DNA from: Pycnococcus provasolii
Lineage: Eukaryota; Chlorophyta; Pseudoscourfieldiophyceae; Pseudoscourfieldiales; Pycnococcaceae
NCBI GenBank assembly: GCA_938743325.2
Contig: OW568893.1
Location: 476,512 to 540,511 of the forward strand
DNA: 64,000 nucleotides
Direction of reading: 5' to 3'
Of the stretch, positions 19,214 to 27,827 are shown one piece after another; the first letter of the stretch is position 1; the number at the start of each line of letters is the position of its first letter. The translations under genes and the position numbers were made by a program. The notes under the pieces were generated by a model. It was not told where the DNA came from. It searched no databases and worked only from the letters and a program-made list of their open reading frames with translations.

Positions 19214-19500
19214 TGAAGGAACGTAATACGTAAGCCGATGTTGATTCTGAGCTCGTGAGTCTGTGCTGCATGTCGATGTCACACTCCTTGAGGTGTTGCA
19301 CGAACTCGATCTTCCACTCCTTGTAGTCTTCGGGGCTTCCCGAGAATCCTGGTGGTTTGCGTAGCAGCTTCTTGCATTCTTCGTCTCGCTTGCTAGACGA
19401 ATGTCGCTTGCTGTGGTGCGAACCGCGGCGGCGTGACGATGAGTGTTTGCGATGTGAAGAGGATCCCCCGTCGGATGAGCTTTGTTGTTGCGTAGGGTAA
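19214..19500 (-). pseudogene. Copia-type gag N-terminal fragment
   Basis: The frame reads a Ser/His/Arg-rich head followed by LLRKPPGFSGSPEDYKEWK and IEFVQHLKECDIDMQHR, which has the P-x-F-x-G...W pattern of copia gag proteins. The frame then runs straight into the diverged LTR and stops at 19176. No CCHC knuckle remains. Known gag proteins coat the retroelement RNA; this copy is too short to work. Confidence 0.55.
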
Positions 19501-19512
19501 GAGAAATTAGTA

Positions 19513-19678
19513 GTCAAGAATGAGTTACAAGTGTAAAGAAAAGAAGAAGCGCGCCGCCAGCGCGCCAGCAGCAAAGCGCGTCGAGCGATCGTGATCACAC
19601 GATCGCTATCTTTACATCAATGGAAAACGTCTTGAGTTGTTTATTCCAAAGGGGGGGATTATAGTGGGCTGTCAGTCA
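19513..19678 (-). repeat. LTR of Ty1/copia-like retroelement (copy 2)
   Basis: Near-identical to 7004-7169, including the internal AGCGATCGTG hairpin and the G-run. Similarity continues to ~19705 (CACTATAAAT then CCACGTCCTGAA), which also flanks copy 1, so either the LTR is longer than its apparent TG start or both copies descend from one duplicated locus. Confidence 0.75.
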
Positions 19679-20013
19679 CCCACTATAAATGCCCCACGTC
19701 CTGAAGGTCAAGACGGTTTTCCCCCAAATCAAATCCACAAAAACAAATCTCCAGTGGGGGTTTTTAAGTGTCAAAGAAGTATGGCGCCGCGGGGGAAAAT
19801 AAATAAAAGAGAAGAGTGAAGGTTACTATGGGGTAAAAGTGAAGGGCGTGCCCGAGTGCGTCTCGGCGCGCCAGACCCTTCCAAGGGGAGAATAGGTCGA
19901 GAGAAAACTCCGACCTATATCCTGGTTAAAAGTCCAATGTCAAGGAGGCACCTCGACCTATTCCATATGACAATCTGTCATATGGGATTCCAAACTACCC
20001 ACAGCCCTCCATC

Positions 20014-20084
20014 TATATTCCAACTAACACCAGAGCCAGTGTGGAACGAGAGTCGTCCATCTTCCAATACATTATTCCTACCAT
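20014..20084 (+). repeat. 71-bp direct repeat, left copy
   Basis: Identical to 21004-21074. The repeat starts TATATTCCAACTAACACC and ends TTATTCCTACCAT. The copies enclose a 919-bp segment without ORFs. Ends are not TG...CA, so a standard LTR is not supported. Confidence 0.85.
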
Positions 20085-21003
20085 TCCCATTTTCCGCATT
20101 TGCGCTAGGGACTCTTTTGAGCGGTGTCCGAGTGCACAGTGCGTGGCTAAGTTGACTCGCTCTTTTGCACTCCATTGATTATTCCATGGTGTGGAGGATT
20201 TTCGCGTCGTTGATAAACATCTACTGGACGGATCACTCCTTGATGATGCAAAATTTGCAGATTAGATTCATCTTGTCGCCGTTGTCGATGACGATGAAGT
20301 GCGTCGTCTCGAGCTTGAATATGTCCGCGCTCACGGCGACCGTGATTCCACGGATTTAGGCCTTAAAACCGTGAATCCACGGTTCTAGTTTAGCCCTGAA
20401 TAACGTAGCCTCGGGTACTTATCTTGCTCATATGATGGTATGGGCATTCAAGTTCGTTCGTTGGCACAATGTCCACGCGAAATATGGAGTCATTTGGACA
20501 CATACTCGAAAAGTTATTGCATCTCGAAATTCGTGACTCTTAGTCACACAACTCACCATAATAAGTCGCCGACCTACGGACGGTAGGAAAACATGACCTT
20601 GTGTGCTTTGGGGTGAACGATGCCCTACTTAGACATTTTAGATCAATACGAAACTTTGTAAAGTTCTTAAGTACATATGTAAGACTTTGTTGGTGGCGCG
20701 GGGGAGTAGATGCACACGTACAACGTGCACTACGTATCGCTTCATTGCGAAGAGTCATGAAAATCGCCAGAACTGCGTTTTGGTGCACTTTCTACACAAT
20801 GTACCCTATATCTTTTTCTACAGTCTAGTACCACCGTTGGCACCATCTTGTAGAGCATCCTTTGAACTTTAATTCCCGAAATTTTCAGCTCAATCGGCCA
20901 CGATCTAAGGCCTCAAACTGCAATTCGCGCAAAAGGCCATTTCGACCGTGAATCCACGGCTTTAGTGGTGGGAGTGGACAAATAATGCGGCTCATCACGT
21001 CAT

Positions 21004-21074
21004 TATATTCCAACTAACACCAGAGCCAGTGTGGAACGAGAGTCGTCCATCTTCCAATACATTATTCCTACCAT
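21004..21074 (+). repeat. 71-bp direct repeat, right copy
   Basis: Identical to 20014-20084 by eye over the full length. Sequence on either side of the two copies does not match, so the duplication boundaries are sharp. Confidence 0.85.
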
Positions 21075-21508
21075 CTGGGACCCATTGTTGAATGAGTCCC
21101 CATCCAACCATAAACCCTAAACTCCATCTGAACATCTCACAACCGTCAGTTTTTCACCACAACAAAACCCCAATCGATTTGTGCACACCCAGGGCCTCCC
21201 ATCAGATCTCCTCCAAAGTAAGTGGTGCAAGTGGCGCGGTGCCGGCTGAGCTGCGGCGTGACAGAGACGTCGTGTCATCGAGCAACGTGACGACACAACT
21301 ACTGCTCAGGCAAAGCCAAGAGGTGCTTAGACGCAGCCTAAAAGGGCACCCGACCAGTGTGCCAGTGTCACGACGCACCCCAGTCGGCGCTACGCCACTT
21401 GCACACTAATAATACCTTAAGATGGGCGCAGGTGTTTCACGCATATCCCCATGCGCTGGAATGATGAACTTAAATGAATAAAAATGATATTTATCTTTAC
21501 AAATATAC

Positions 21509-23809
21509 TTACTTACCAATGCACTCTTTACAAAAATATACCGCGGGCAGCACCTCAACCGCATTCGAAATGCCGCTGCACCGCGTGTGGTGCCATTGCC
21601 CACACTCGTCGCATGCAATCATGCGCTCACCGTCGTCGTCGCGCACGCCGCACGAACACGTCACCTGCCACGGATCGCTCGACGCCGCCGCTGCTGCTGC
21701 CGCCGCCGCCGCCGTGCTTCGACGTGCACGCTTCGCGGGAGGTGGCTGCGATGTCGTCGCGGCGGTGCCAGCGTTCTTGACAAAGAACTTTACGTCCAAG
21801 ATGATGCGCGCGGATTCGCGCAGCGCGCGCACGAGGCTAGCGGCGACGCCGAGATCGCCCATGCCATCGTTCAGCGCCGACTCGAGCTGCGGCGAGTGGT
21901 GCGCAAATGGCGCGGCAGCAGCCGTGGGAAGCGCAGCAAGTGGGTCGCATGCCACGCCGAATAGGGGATGCGTGACGGGCGGTGCGCCGGTGTCTGCGGC
22001 TGCAGCCTCCGCGGCACGCTCGCGCGCCTCTAGCTCCAGTGCCGCGGCGACGACGTGATTCGGCGGCCTCCCCCGCCCACTCCATCCGGGAACACGGCTC
22101 ACGAAGCTCACCTTTGGGGCCCTTGGCTTCTGTGGGCTGCCCATCTGCGCGAGTTCTGCCGGCGTCGATGCCGCCGCCTTGCGAAGAGCCTGGCGCGCAC
22201 CGCGGTCCGTTTCGATGCGGTGGCGGCAAGCTTCCATGCCAGCGATTGCCAGGACTCCCATGGGCGGCACGGGGCTTGCCGGATCGATTGCCGACGCAAG
22301 CTTTGGCGACAGCGGCAGTGGTTCCTCGGCCGACGAGTGTGCGTGCTGCTGCCGCCGCTTCTGCTGAACGATGTGACCAAAGCGCGTCGACGAGCCGTTT
22401 CCGGCTGGCGCAAACGCAAGCGAGAACATCTCCATCACGCGGCTTGGAGGGCATGCAAGCACGGGATACTCGAGAAGGACAGCCATGACGATGCGCAGGC
22501 ACTCTGCCGCATCAGCTCGCGCTTCGCTCGCCGCAGCACGCGTGTATGCGCTCAGCAGCTCCGCCATCAGTTCGCCGAGCGTTTTCACGGAGGGTACGTG
22601 TGCAGCCACCCACCGACGGAGAGGCGTGCCGAGCTTCTTCGTGGATGTGAGAGCTCCTGGCCAAGCGGCACCATCGTCGCCGTCGATGCGAAGGTTGTGG
22701 CGACGGTGAGGGTGGTGGTGAGAGTGGTGTGGACGGTGGTCATTCCCCTCTCCTCGCCATCGCAAGCACGCGGCGAGCGTCGCGCCACGACGCGTCGCCT
22801 CGAAGGATGGCACGGCATCCGCCGCCTGCATGAAGTCTTTCAGGGCACACGTTTGCAGGTGGCGTACGGCCCACTGCCAGTCGGTGGCTGGTATGCCGTA
22901 CCCGCCGCGTCCGACCGTGTACGCCCACTTGCCGTACCACGTCGATCCGTGCACGATGGCGTGTAGCAGTCGGTAGTCCAGCCCATGCTTGGTGCTGGCA
23001 TCCTCCACGCTGATGCGCGACACGCGCAGCTGTGCGCAGAGTCGATCCCAGGAGTCCATCACCTGCGTACCGCTCAGGTCGCCGTGCTGCTTCCGTGGCA
23101 CTGCTGTTTGTGGAGCACCGCGGAGCTGCGACGGCTCGGCGTACGTGCCCACGGCTGCCGCCGCCTCTGCGACACCCTCGCGCCCGTTGATGCGCAGCAG
23201 ATGCCCGCATCCGTTGGCGTGCACCATGCCGTGCAGGATGTGCGTCGTGTCTTCGAGGAACGTCGCAAATTCGCTCTTGCAGTGCTGGCACGTGACTGGT
23301 CCCGGCCCCGCCGCCACCGCGACTGATTTAAGGCAGTGTGGGCACGTGCGCGGCCCCCCTCTCGTTTGCGCGACCGACGTGCAGTTGGGGTGCAGTATGA
23401 TGAAGTGAAACGTGGTGGTACCGTTGGCCGGTTGGTGTCCCCACCCCACGCATCGGCAGTGCCCACACTCGACGCGGTTCGCCTGCACCGCGTTAATTTC
23501 CTCGACGACGAGAAGGCTGTCCCCGTTCGCGAGCGGTATGCGCCACGCCGTGCAACCTTTGGTGGGATATGTTCCTGTGCAGCTGTACGCGACAGCGTCG
23601 TCGTTCGTTCCACACGCGTCGACGAGCTGCCTGACGTTCTCTGCGAAAGCCCGAAGTTGTGAACCACCACCACCACCAGAGCTGAGTGCCGATACGCCCA
23701 AGACACCGCCAAGACTACGCCCAAGAGAGGATGAGGGAGCGAGGTTCTGCGACAGAGAAGAGAGGGCCCCATGCCCATGAGCGAGCGAGCGCGTCGAGGA
23801 GCGCGGCAT
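21509..23809 (-). CDS. PHD-finger protein of the plant MS1/MMD1(DUET) type
   Basis: I prefer the ATG at 23809 (MPRSSTRSL, 766 aa); an in-frame ATG at 23917 would add 36 residues. Shared with Arabidopsis MALE STERILITY1/MMD1-type proteins are a middle region with HANGCGHLLRINGREG, SGTQVMDSWDRLCAQLRV, HGLDYRLLHAIVHGSTWYGKW and YTVGRGGYG, and a C-terminal C4HC3 PHD finger (CSCGVRDDDGERMIACDEC, WHHTRCSG, FCKEC). In plants the family reads histone marks and controls meiotic and tapetal transcription. A cysteine-rich N-terminal part (VECGHCRC, CPHCLKS, CQHCKS) may bind zinc. The role in an alga is unknown; meiosis or life-cycle control is a guess. The promoter is rich in GGGGTTT. Confidence 0.82.
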   Translation of the reverse strand: MPRSSTRSLAHGHGALSSLSQNLAPSSSLGRSLGGVLGVSALSSGGGGGSQLRAFAENVRQLVDACGTNDDAVAYSCTGTYPTKGCTAWRIPLANGDSLLVVEEINAVQANRVECGHCRCVGWGHQPANGTTTFHFIILHPNCTSVAQTRGGPRTCPHCLKSVAVAAGPGPVTCQHCKSEFATFLEDTTHILHGMVHANGCGHLLRINGREGVAEAAAAVGTYAEPSQLRGAPQTAVPRKQHGDLSGTQVMDSWDRLCAQLRVSRISVEDASTKHGLDYRLLHAIVHGSTWYGKWAYTVGRGGYGIPATDWQWAVRHLQTCALKDFMQAADAVPSFEATRRGATLAACLRWRGEGNDHRPHHSHHHPHRRHNLRIDGDDGAAWPGALTSTKKLGTPLRRWVAAHVPSVKTLGELMAELLSAYTRAAASEARADAAECLRIVMAVLLEYPVLACPPSRVMEMFSLAFAPAGNGSSTRFGHIVQQKRRQQHAHSSAEEPLPLSPKLASAIDPASPVPPMGVLAIAGMEACRHRIETDRGARQALRKAAASTPAELAQMGSPQKPRAPKVSFVSRVPGWSGRGRPPNHVVAAALELEARERAAEAAAADTGAPPVTHPLFGVACDPLAALPTAAAAPFAHHSPQLESALNDGMGDLGVAASLVRALRESARIILDVKFFVKNAGTAATTSQPPPAKRARRSTAAAAAAAAAASSDPWQVTCSCGVRDDDGERMIACDECGQWHHTRCSGISNAVEVLPAVYFCKECIGK

Positions 23810-24229
23810 GGGAGACTCCAGAGGGGGAGAGGTTGAGAATAAATGTGACGCAGGTGGGCAGCAGCCCAAAGGGTTCTTCTTGGGAAAGGAAAACAAAACG
23901 AGCCGACGTCTTCGCATCTGCCCAGAAAGAACTCTGCAGACTCTGCTCTCGCATTCTCTGGGGCCTGCTTCCCTCTCCGTTCCAGTTCCTAGAGGAGGGA
24001 TGCGGTGGTCGGGGTTCGGTCGGGGTTCGGGGTCGGGGTTTTGTTTTTGGTTTGGGGGTTTCAGTTTGGGGTTTTGTTGTTGGGGGTTTTCAGTTTGGGA
24101 TCTGGTGGCTTCCTTTTCTTCGTTAAAGGGTTGGTGGCTTTGTTTCGTGTCTGCTTTGAATCATGTCTGTCAACTGTGAGCTTTATGAATTTATAACGAA
24201 CTTGTTAACACGACTCGTGTTCACTCTAC
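23810..24229. promoter_or_regulatory. PHD-gene promoter region rich in GGGGTTT/GGGGTTC repeats
   Basis: Between the tandem lumen-protein and PHD genes. About a dozen GGGG(T/TT) motifs lie at 24005-24110 (CGGGGTTC, TGGGGGTTTC, TGGGGTTTTG, GGGGGTTTTC), ~100-200 bp upstream of the upper PHD start. It is the densest cluster in the window of the G-rich motif that recurs before genes. It could also fold into G-quadruplexes. Confidence 0.5.
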
Positions 24230-25006
24230 TTAAGCCATAACCTTCTTTCCCGTGCGCGTGCGGTAGTTCTTCACCCACTCCTGCACATCCTTGCGGCGCT
24301 GATCCGCCGTCTTCTCGCCAGCCGTGCGCGTGCGGTAGTTCTTCACCCACTCCTGCACATCCTTGCGGCGCTCGTCGGCGCTCTTCTCAGGGCCGGCCGC
24401 CTTCGCCTTGGGCTTCGGCGCCGCCTTGGGCTTGGCCGTCCCGTTCTGCTGCTCCTGGTCGATTTGGTACATGCCGCTCAGTCCGGCAATCACGCTCGCA
24501 ACGCCAGCGACGGCACCGTACGTTGTCGGCGACGGCGCCGCATCCGACTTCGGGCTAGCGCTCACCGAAGAGGAGCTCTTCGTCGTCGTCGAGAACTGCA
24601 GCGGCTGTCCCGTCGGCTTCACCGCAGGCGTAAATGGCTTCTTCTCACCCTTCGCCTTCTTCTCCTTCTTCGCCTTCTTCTCACCCTTCGCGGGCTTGGA
24701 TTTCTTCTCAGCCTTCACCTTGGGTGCGGACGGCGAGGATTTCGTCGGCGCCGCACTTCCACTGATGAGCTCTCCCGTTTTGGCGTCAAGAACCTTGCAG
24801 TCCTGTCCGCCGGAGCACGCCGCCTGCGCGGGCAGCGTCGCCGCGCCGAGCGCGAGCGAGACGGCGAGCGAGACGGCAGCCGCCTTCTGCGTCGTCGCCT
24901 GCATCGGTGTTGCGGCCGCCTTGGCCACGACCGCCGGCCTCCTTGCGACGGCGGCGGGGCGGGCAGCTGGGCGCGCGCAGGTGTTGATACGAGCAGCGGA
25001 CATCAT
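24230..25006 (-). CDS. Putative thylakoid-targeted Lys-rich protein with a duplicated C-terminal motif
   Basis: From the ATG at 25006 (MMSAARINT) the protein has 258 residues. Its N terminus looks bipartite: an Arg/Ala-rich plastid transit part (1-35), then a hydrophobic lumen signal ending in LALGAATLPAQAA before CSGG, a typical A-x-A cleavage site. The mature part is rich in Lys, Pro, Ser and Ala (KKAKKEKKAKGEKK). A second hydrophobic stretch (YGAVAGVASVIAGLSGMY) could span the membrane. The C terminus carries a perfect tandem of RRKDVQEWVKNYRTRT. I do not recognise the family. The two aromatic/basic repeats could be protein-docking motifs on the stromal side. Divergent from 25308 across ~300 bp. 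Confidence 0.65.
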   Translation of the reverse strand: MMSAARINTCARPAARPAAVARRPAVVAKAAATPMQATTQKAAAVSLAVSLALGAATLPAQAACSGGQDCKVLDAKTGELISGSAAPTKSSPSAPKVKAEKKSKPAKGEKKAKKEKKAKGEKKPFTPAVKPTGQPLQFSTTTKSSSSVSASPKSDAAPSPTTYGAVAGVASVIAGLSGMYQIDQEQQNGTAKPKAAPKPKAKAAGPEKSADERRKDVQEWVKNYRTRTAGEKTADQRRKDVQEWVKNYRTRTGKKVMA

Positions 25007-25307
25007 CACGAGACTGTAGTTGTTGTGTCGGCGATGGGGTGGATAAAGCAAGCTCTGATGGGGCGTTGTGTTGGGGCGGAGAAGAACTATCTCCCCCCGC
25101 TGCATTTTCCACCGATGAAAAATCAGAATCCAAATCTAAATCACGACGATAAATGTGATCAGGTATCCTCAGAGGATAAGGCGTAAAAAAAAGGGGTTTC
25201 GTTTTAGGGTTTCCAGTTTGGGGGTTTGCCTTCCCTCCGCCCTCCGGCCTCATGTTCTTCCGTCTCCCCACCATTTTGCGCTTTGTTTTTGTGGTAAATA
25301 AAAGTCC
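25007..25307. promoter_or_regulatory. Divergent promoter with G-rich telo-box-like cluster
   Basis: AGGGGTTTC, TTTTAGGGTTTCC and GGGGGTTTG occur at 25192-25228, 80-115 bp before the ATG at 25308. The same 301 bp must also hold the promoter of the lumen-protein gene. No ORF of note. Confidence 0.5.
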
Positions 25308-25877
25308 ATGTCTCTGCGCTCCGTGCTCGCTCTGGCCCTGGGGGAAAATTCTGCTCGTGCCGGTTGCTTGCGACTTGTGTCCTCTGTGACAAGCAGCAGC
25401 AGCAGCAGCAGCAGCAGCAGGTTGTCTCTCAGCACGCAGTCGGCTGCGGTGGTCTCTACGCGCCTTGCCGTTCGATCTTCGTCGTCATCGGCAGCAGCTG
25501 ACGACGACGACACATCGAAGGCCGCTTCGTCTTCGTCGTCAGCAGGAATGTTCGACGACATGGACAAGTTTGCAGATGCACGAACGCTAGGTGCGATGAT
25601 GAACCAAGTCGTCAAGGCGAACCCGCTGCTAGACCAAAAGCAGTCGACGTACTTTACAGACCCAACGACGTCCGCTGCGGCAAGAAATACGACGACGCCC
25701 ACAGCACGTGCGCGTTCGCCAAAGCTTTCATACGACCAACTGCAAACCTTGCTGCTAAACGTCAAGAGCGCAGGAGGTGGCGAACGTGCAGAGATCGCCT
25801 TGCAGACGACGGAAGCGGATACCGGCATTCCCGTCGACGACCTGCGCAAGTTAACGCGCGTGCTGACACATCCGTGA
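25308..25877 (+). CDS. Hypothetical organelle-targeted protein (189 aa)
   Basis: The ATG at 25308 (GTCCATGTC) opens a 189-residue frame. The first ~70 residues are Ser/Ala/Arg-rich with an AGC-coded serine run, a likely mitochondrial or plastid presequence. The remainder is compact and more conserved-looking: MFDDMDKFADARTLGAMMNQ, KANPLLDQKQSTYF, a Thr/Ala linker and a final helical segment SYDQLQTLLLNVKSAGGG...DLRKLTRVLTHP. I do not recognise the family. The gene converges with TPI across 165 bp. Coding status is supported by the ATG position and codon-like composition, not by homology. Confidence 0.6.
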   Translation: MSLRSVLALALGENSARAGCLRLVSSVTSSSSSSSSSRLSLSTQSAAVVSTRLAVRSSSSSAAADDDDTSKAASSSSSAGMFDDMDKFADARTLGAMMNQVVKANPLLDQKQSTYFTDPTTSAAARNTTTPTARARSPKLSYDQLQTLLLNVKSAGGGERAEIALQTTEADTGIPVDDLRKLTRVLTHP

Positions 25878-26042
25878 CCACACACACGCGCGGTGACGTG
25901 CTGCTGTATGTATGTAGAAGTCTATTTTTTTTTTTCAGTCTGTGTGTTAAAATTTTGATAGCAATTTTCCCAACTGTCACCATCAGCAGCCACCAAACTT
26001 GTGTCGTCGAAACCGTCTGCCCAGAACAGTGCAAAAGGTTCT

Positions 26043-26909
26043 TTACGACGAGAACTTAGCGCTGTTGCAGATTGTGACGAAGTCCTCCGCCTTGAGGCTT
26101 GCACCTCCCACGAGGAAGCCGTCAATGTCCTCCATGCCTGCAAGCTCCGCGCAGTTGCCGGCGTTCACGCTTCCTCCGTACTGGATGCGCACGCTCGACG
26201 CGACGTCAGCACCAACGGAGTTGGCAAACCACGCGCGGATGCCCGCGTGCACCTCCTGCGCCTGCTCCGGCGTCGCCACCTTTCCCGTTCCGATGGCCCA
26301 CACAGGCTCGTACGCGACGACGACGTCCTTCCAGCCAGTCTTGTCAACAACCTTGGAGATGGCGGCGAGCTGCTCTTCGACCACCTTCATGGTGGTTCCA
26401 GACTCGCGCTCCTCGAGCGACTCACCCACGCAGGCGATCACCTTAAGCCCCTTGGAGAGCGCGTACGCCACCTTGGTGCCAACGATGTCGTTCGTCTCGC
26501 CGCAGAGGCTGCGTCGCTCGCTGTGTCCGAGGATGACCCACGGGATGCTGAGATCCGTGAGCATGTTCGCGCACACCTCTCCGGTGTAAGCGCCGCCGTC
26601 GCCGATCCAGCAGTTCTGCGCGGCAATCGAAAACTTGCTCTTGTCGAGCGTGTCGAGCACCTGGTTCAAGAAGACGAACGGCGGCGCGCACACAATCTCG
26701 ACGTTCGCGTCGATCGTTCCGGCGTTGAGTCCGTTGACAAGTACTTCGACGCTGTCGTGTGTTCCGTTGCACTTCCAGTTGCCGCCGACGATGAAGGTTC
26801 CCGTGGCACCTGCGTATGTCTTCGCGGAGCGGCGGCTTGTGGCTGCGGGGCGGCGTGTGACTGCAGCCGGTCGGCGCAACTGCTGCGTGTTGCTGCACTT
26901 CATCATCAT
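26043..26909 (-). CDS. TPI: Triosephosphate isomerase, probably plastid
   Basis: The 288-residue protein begins at ATG 26909 (the first of three). An Arg/Ala-rich leader of ~35 residues precedes the mature enzyme, which starts [13 protein letters not shown]. Catalytic residues are present: Lys46 in NWKCN, the His of ILGHSERR, and the Glu of [11 protein letters not shown]; the phosphate-loop glycines ([17 protein letters not shown]) are intact. TPI interconverts dihydroxyacetone phosphate and glyceraldehyde 3-phosphate in the Calvin cycle and glycolysis. The leader suggests import into the plastid, though mitochondria cannot be excluded. Length matches the family. It is divergent from the bromodomain gene across 918 bp. 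Confidence 0.95.
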   Translation of the reverse strand: MMMKCSNTQQLRRPAAVTRRPAATSRRSAKTYAGATGTFIVGGNWKCNGTHDSVEVLVNGLNAGTIDANVEIVCAPPFVFLNQVLDTLDKSKFSIAAQNCWIGDGGAYTGEVCANMLTDLSIPWVILGHSERRSLCGETNDIVGTKVAYALSKGLKVIACVGESLEERESGTTMKVVEEQLAAISKVVDKTGWKDVVVAYEPVWAIGTGKVATPEQAQEVHAGIRAWFANSVGADVASSVRIQYGGSVNAGNCAELAGMEDIDGFLVGGASLKAEDFVTICNSAKFSS

Positions 26910-27827
26910 GAGTCAGACGTATATACAAATACTTATGTAGTAGTTATGTCACCGCACGCGACGACCGAAAGCGAAAGAGGGAGGGTTGTTGGTTGTTGTT
27001 GAGTGTGCTAGTTGTTAGGTCTCCCAACGTTGCTTCCGAGCGGGTATGACAAGCGGCGGACGCAGCAAGGGTTTGTTTGTGCTTCTTCGCTTGTGTCGTC
27101 GCGGATGGGACCCCGGTTTGCCGGTACGAGTCAGACGTCAGACGTCAGTGGTTGGTCTGTGCTTTTTCTTAGCCAAACCGAGCGAGCAACAGCACGATAA
27201 TAGAGCACGACAACAAGAGGCGTCAAGATGCCCTGCTGCTACCTATGACAGGGACAACTGACAGGGACGGTTCCAGTGCCAGTGCGATGGACGGATGGTG
27301 GTCAAGCCTGGTACTCTGGTGGTGGGATTGCAATGCGTCGGGAAAAGGGCGTCGGCGTCGGCGCGCCGTCACCGACCAACCGGGGGTAATTTTAAAGATT
27401 GGGAAATTTTTCGGCCCCGCACTTCAGGAAAGGAAAACGACAGTCGGGGAAAGCTGGAAAACGAGAGTAGTGGGGAATGGGTGAAGGAATCCGAGTAGTA
27501 GGAAATGGTCGGTGATCGGCGTCTTCACGGGGAGAAAAACAAAAACAGAACGGCACACATAGACCGGGAGGGGTTGTTCAGTTCGGGGGTTGGTTGCGTC
27601 TACTAGGGTTTTTATTTCCCCGCCCAACTTTTCCATTCCAGCGCATCTGCTTCGCCCGTCCCTGCACCCTCCCCCTGGCCCCTGGGGTGCCTGCCCCCCA
27701 TGCCCTCATTCTTCCACCATACTAAGAGTATTGGGGGTCTCCATGGCGCCTCCTCCCTTCTTCAGAGAAGAGTGTAGTATTCTGTAGTAGACTGAAGCTC
27801 TTTAGCACCAGCTTGTTTAAGTGAATA
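26910..27827. other. Long divergent intergenic region (TPI / bromodomain genes)
   Basis: No frame in this 918-bp region looks coding. Noted are a TCAGACGTCAGACGTCAG direct repeat (about 27131-27150), GACAGGGAC repeats (27248-27266) and CTAGGGTTTTTATTTCC (27602-27618), the single-unit version of the G-rich motif. Both promoters should lie here. Confidence 0.5.

Larger units (their letters stand above)
18950..19712 (-). mobile_element. Remnant of a Ty1/copia-like element: LTR, partial gag, diverged LTR
   Basis: Read on the minus strand, an LTR (19678 to 19513) near-identical to that at 7004-7169 is followed by a gag fragment and then by a second, diverged LTR starting at 19213 (GACTGACAGCCCACTATA, TGGAATAA, TCAAGACGTTTT, ATTGATG shared in order). 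Protease, integrase and reverse transcriptase are missing. The lower boundary is estimated. The two LTRs differ greatly, so this is either an old element or two related elements recombined. Confidence 0.6.
19713..21508. other. Gene-free AT-richer island with direct and palindromic repeats
   Basis: About 1.8 kb with no believable ORF and lower GC than the neighbouring genes. It contains a 71-bp direct repeat (20014-20084 and 21004-21074), three near-palindromes CCGTGAATCCACGG (20340, 20369, 20946) and, at 19884-19903, sequence matching the reverse complement of part of the TRIM LTR at 62.5 kb (CTCGACCTATTCTC). I infer a decayed non-autonomous element or nested debris. Confidence 0.5.

Noticed and set aside
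20014-21074. 71-bp repeats as LTRs of a TRIM element
   Set aside because: Ends are not TG...CA and no target duplication was found.
26001-27002. ORF antisense to TPI (333 aa)
   Set aside because: Shadow of the TPI reading frame; no independent features.
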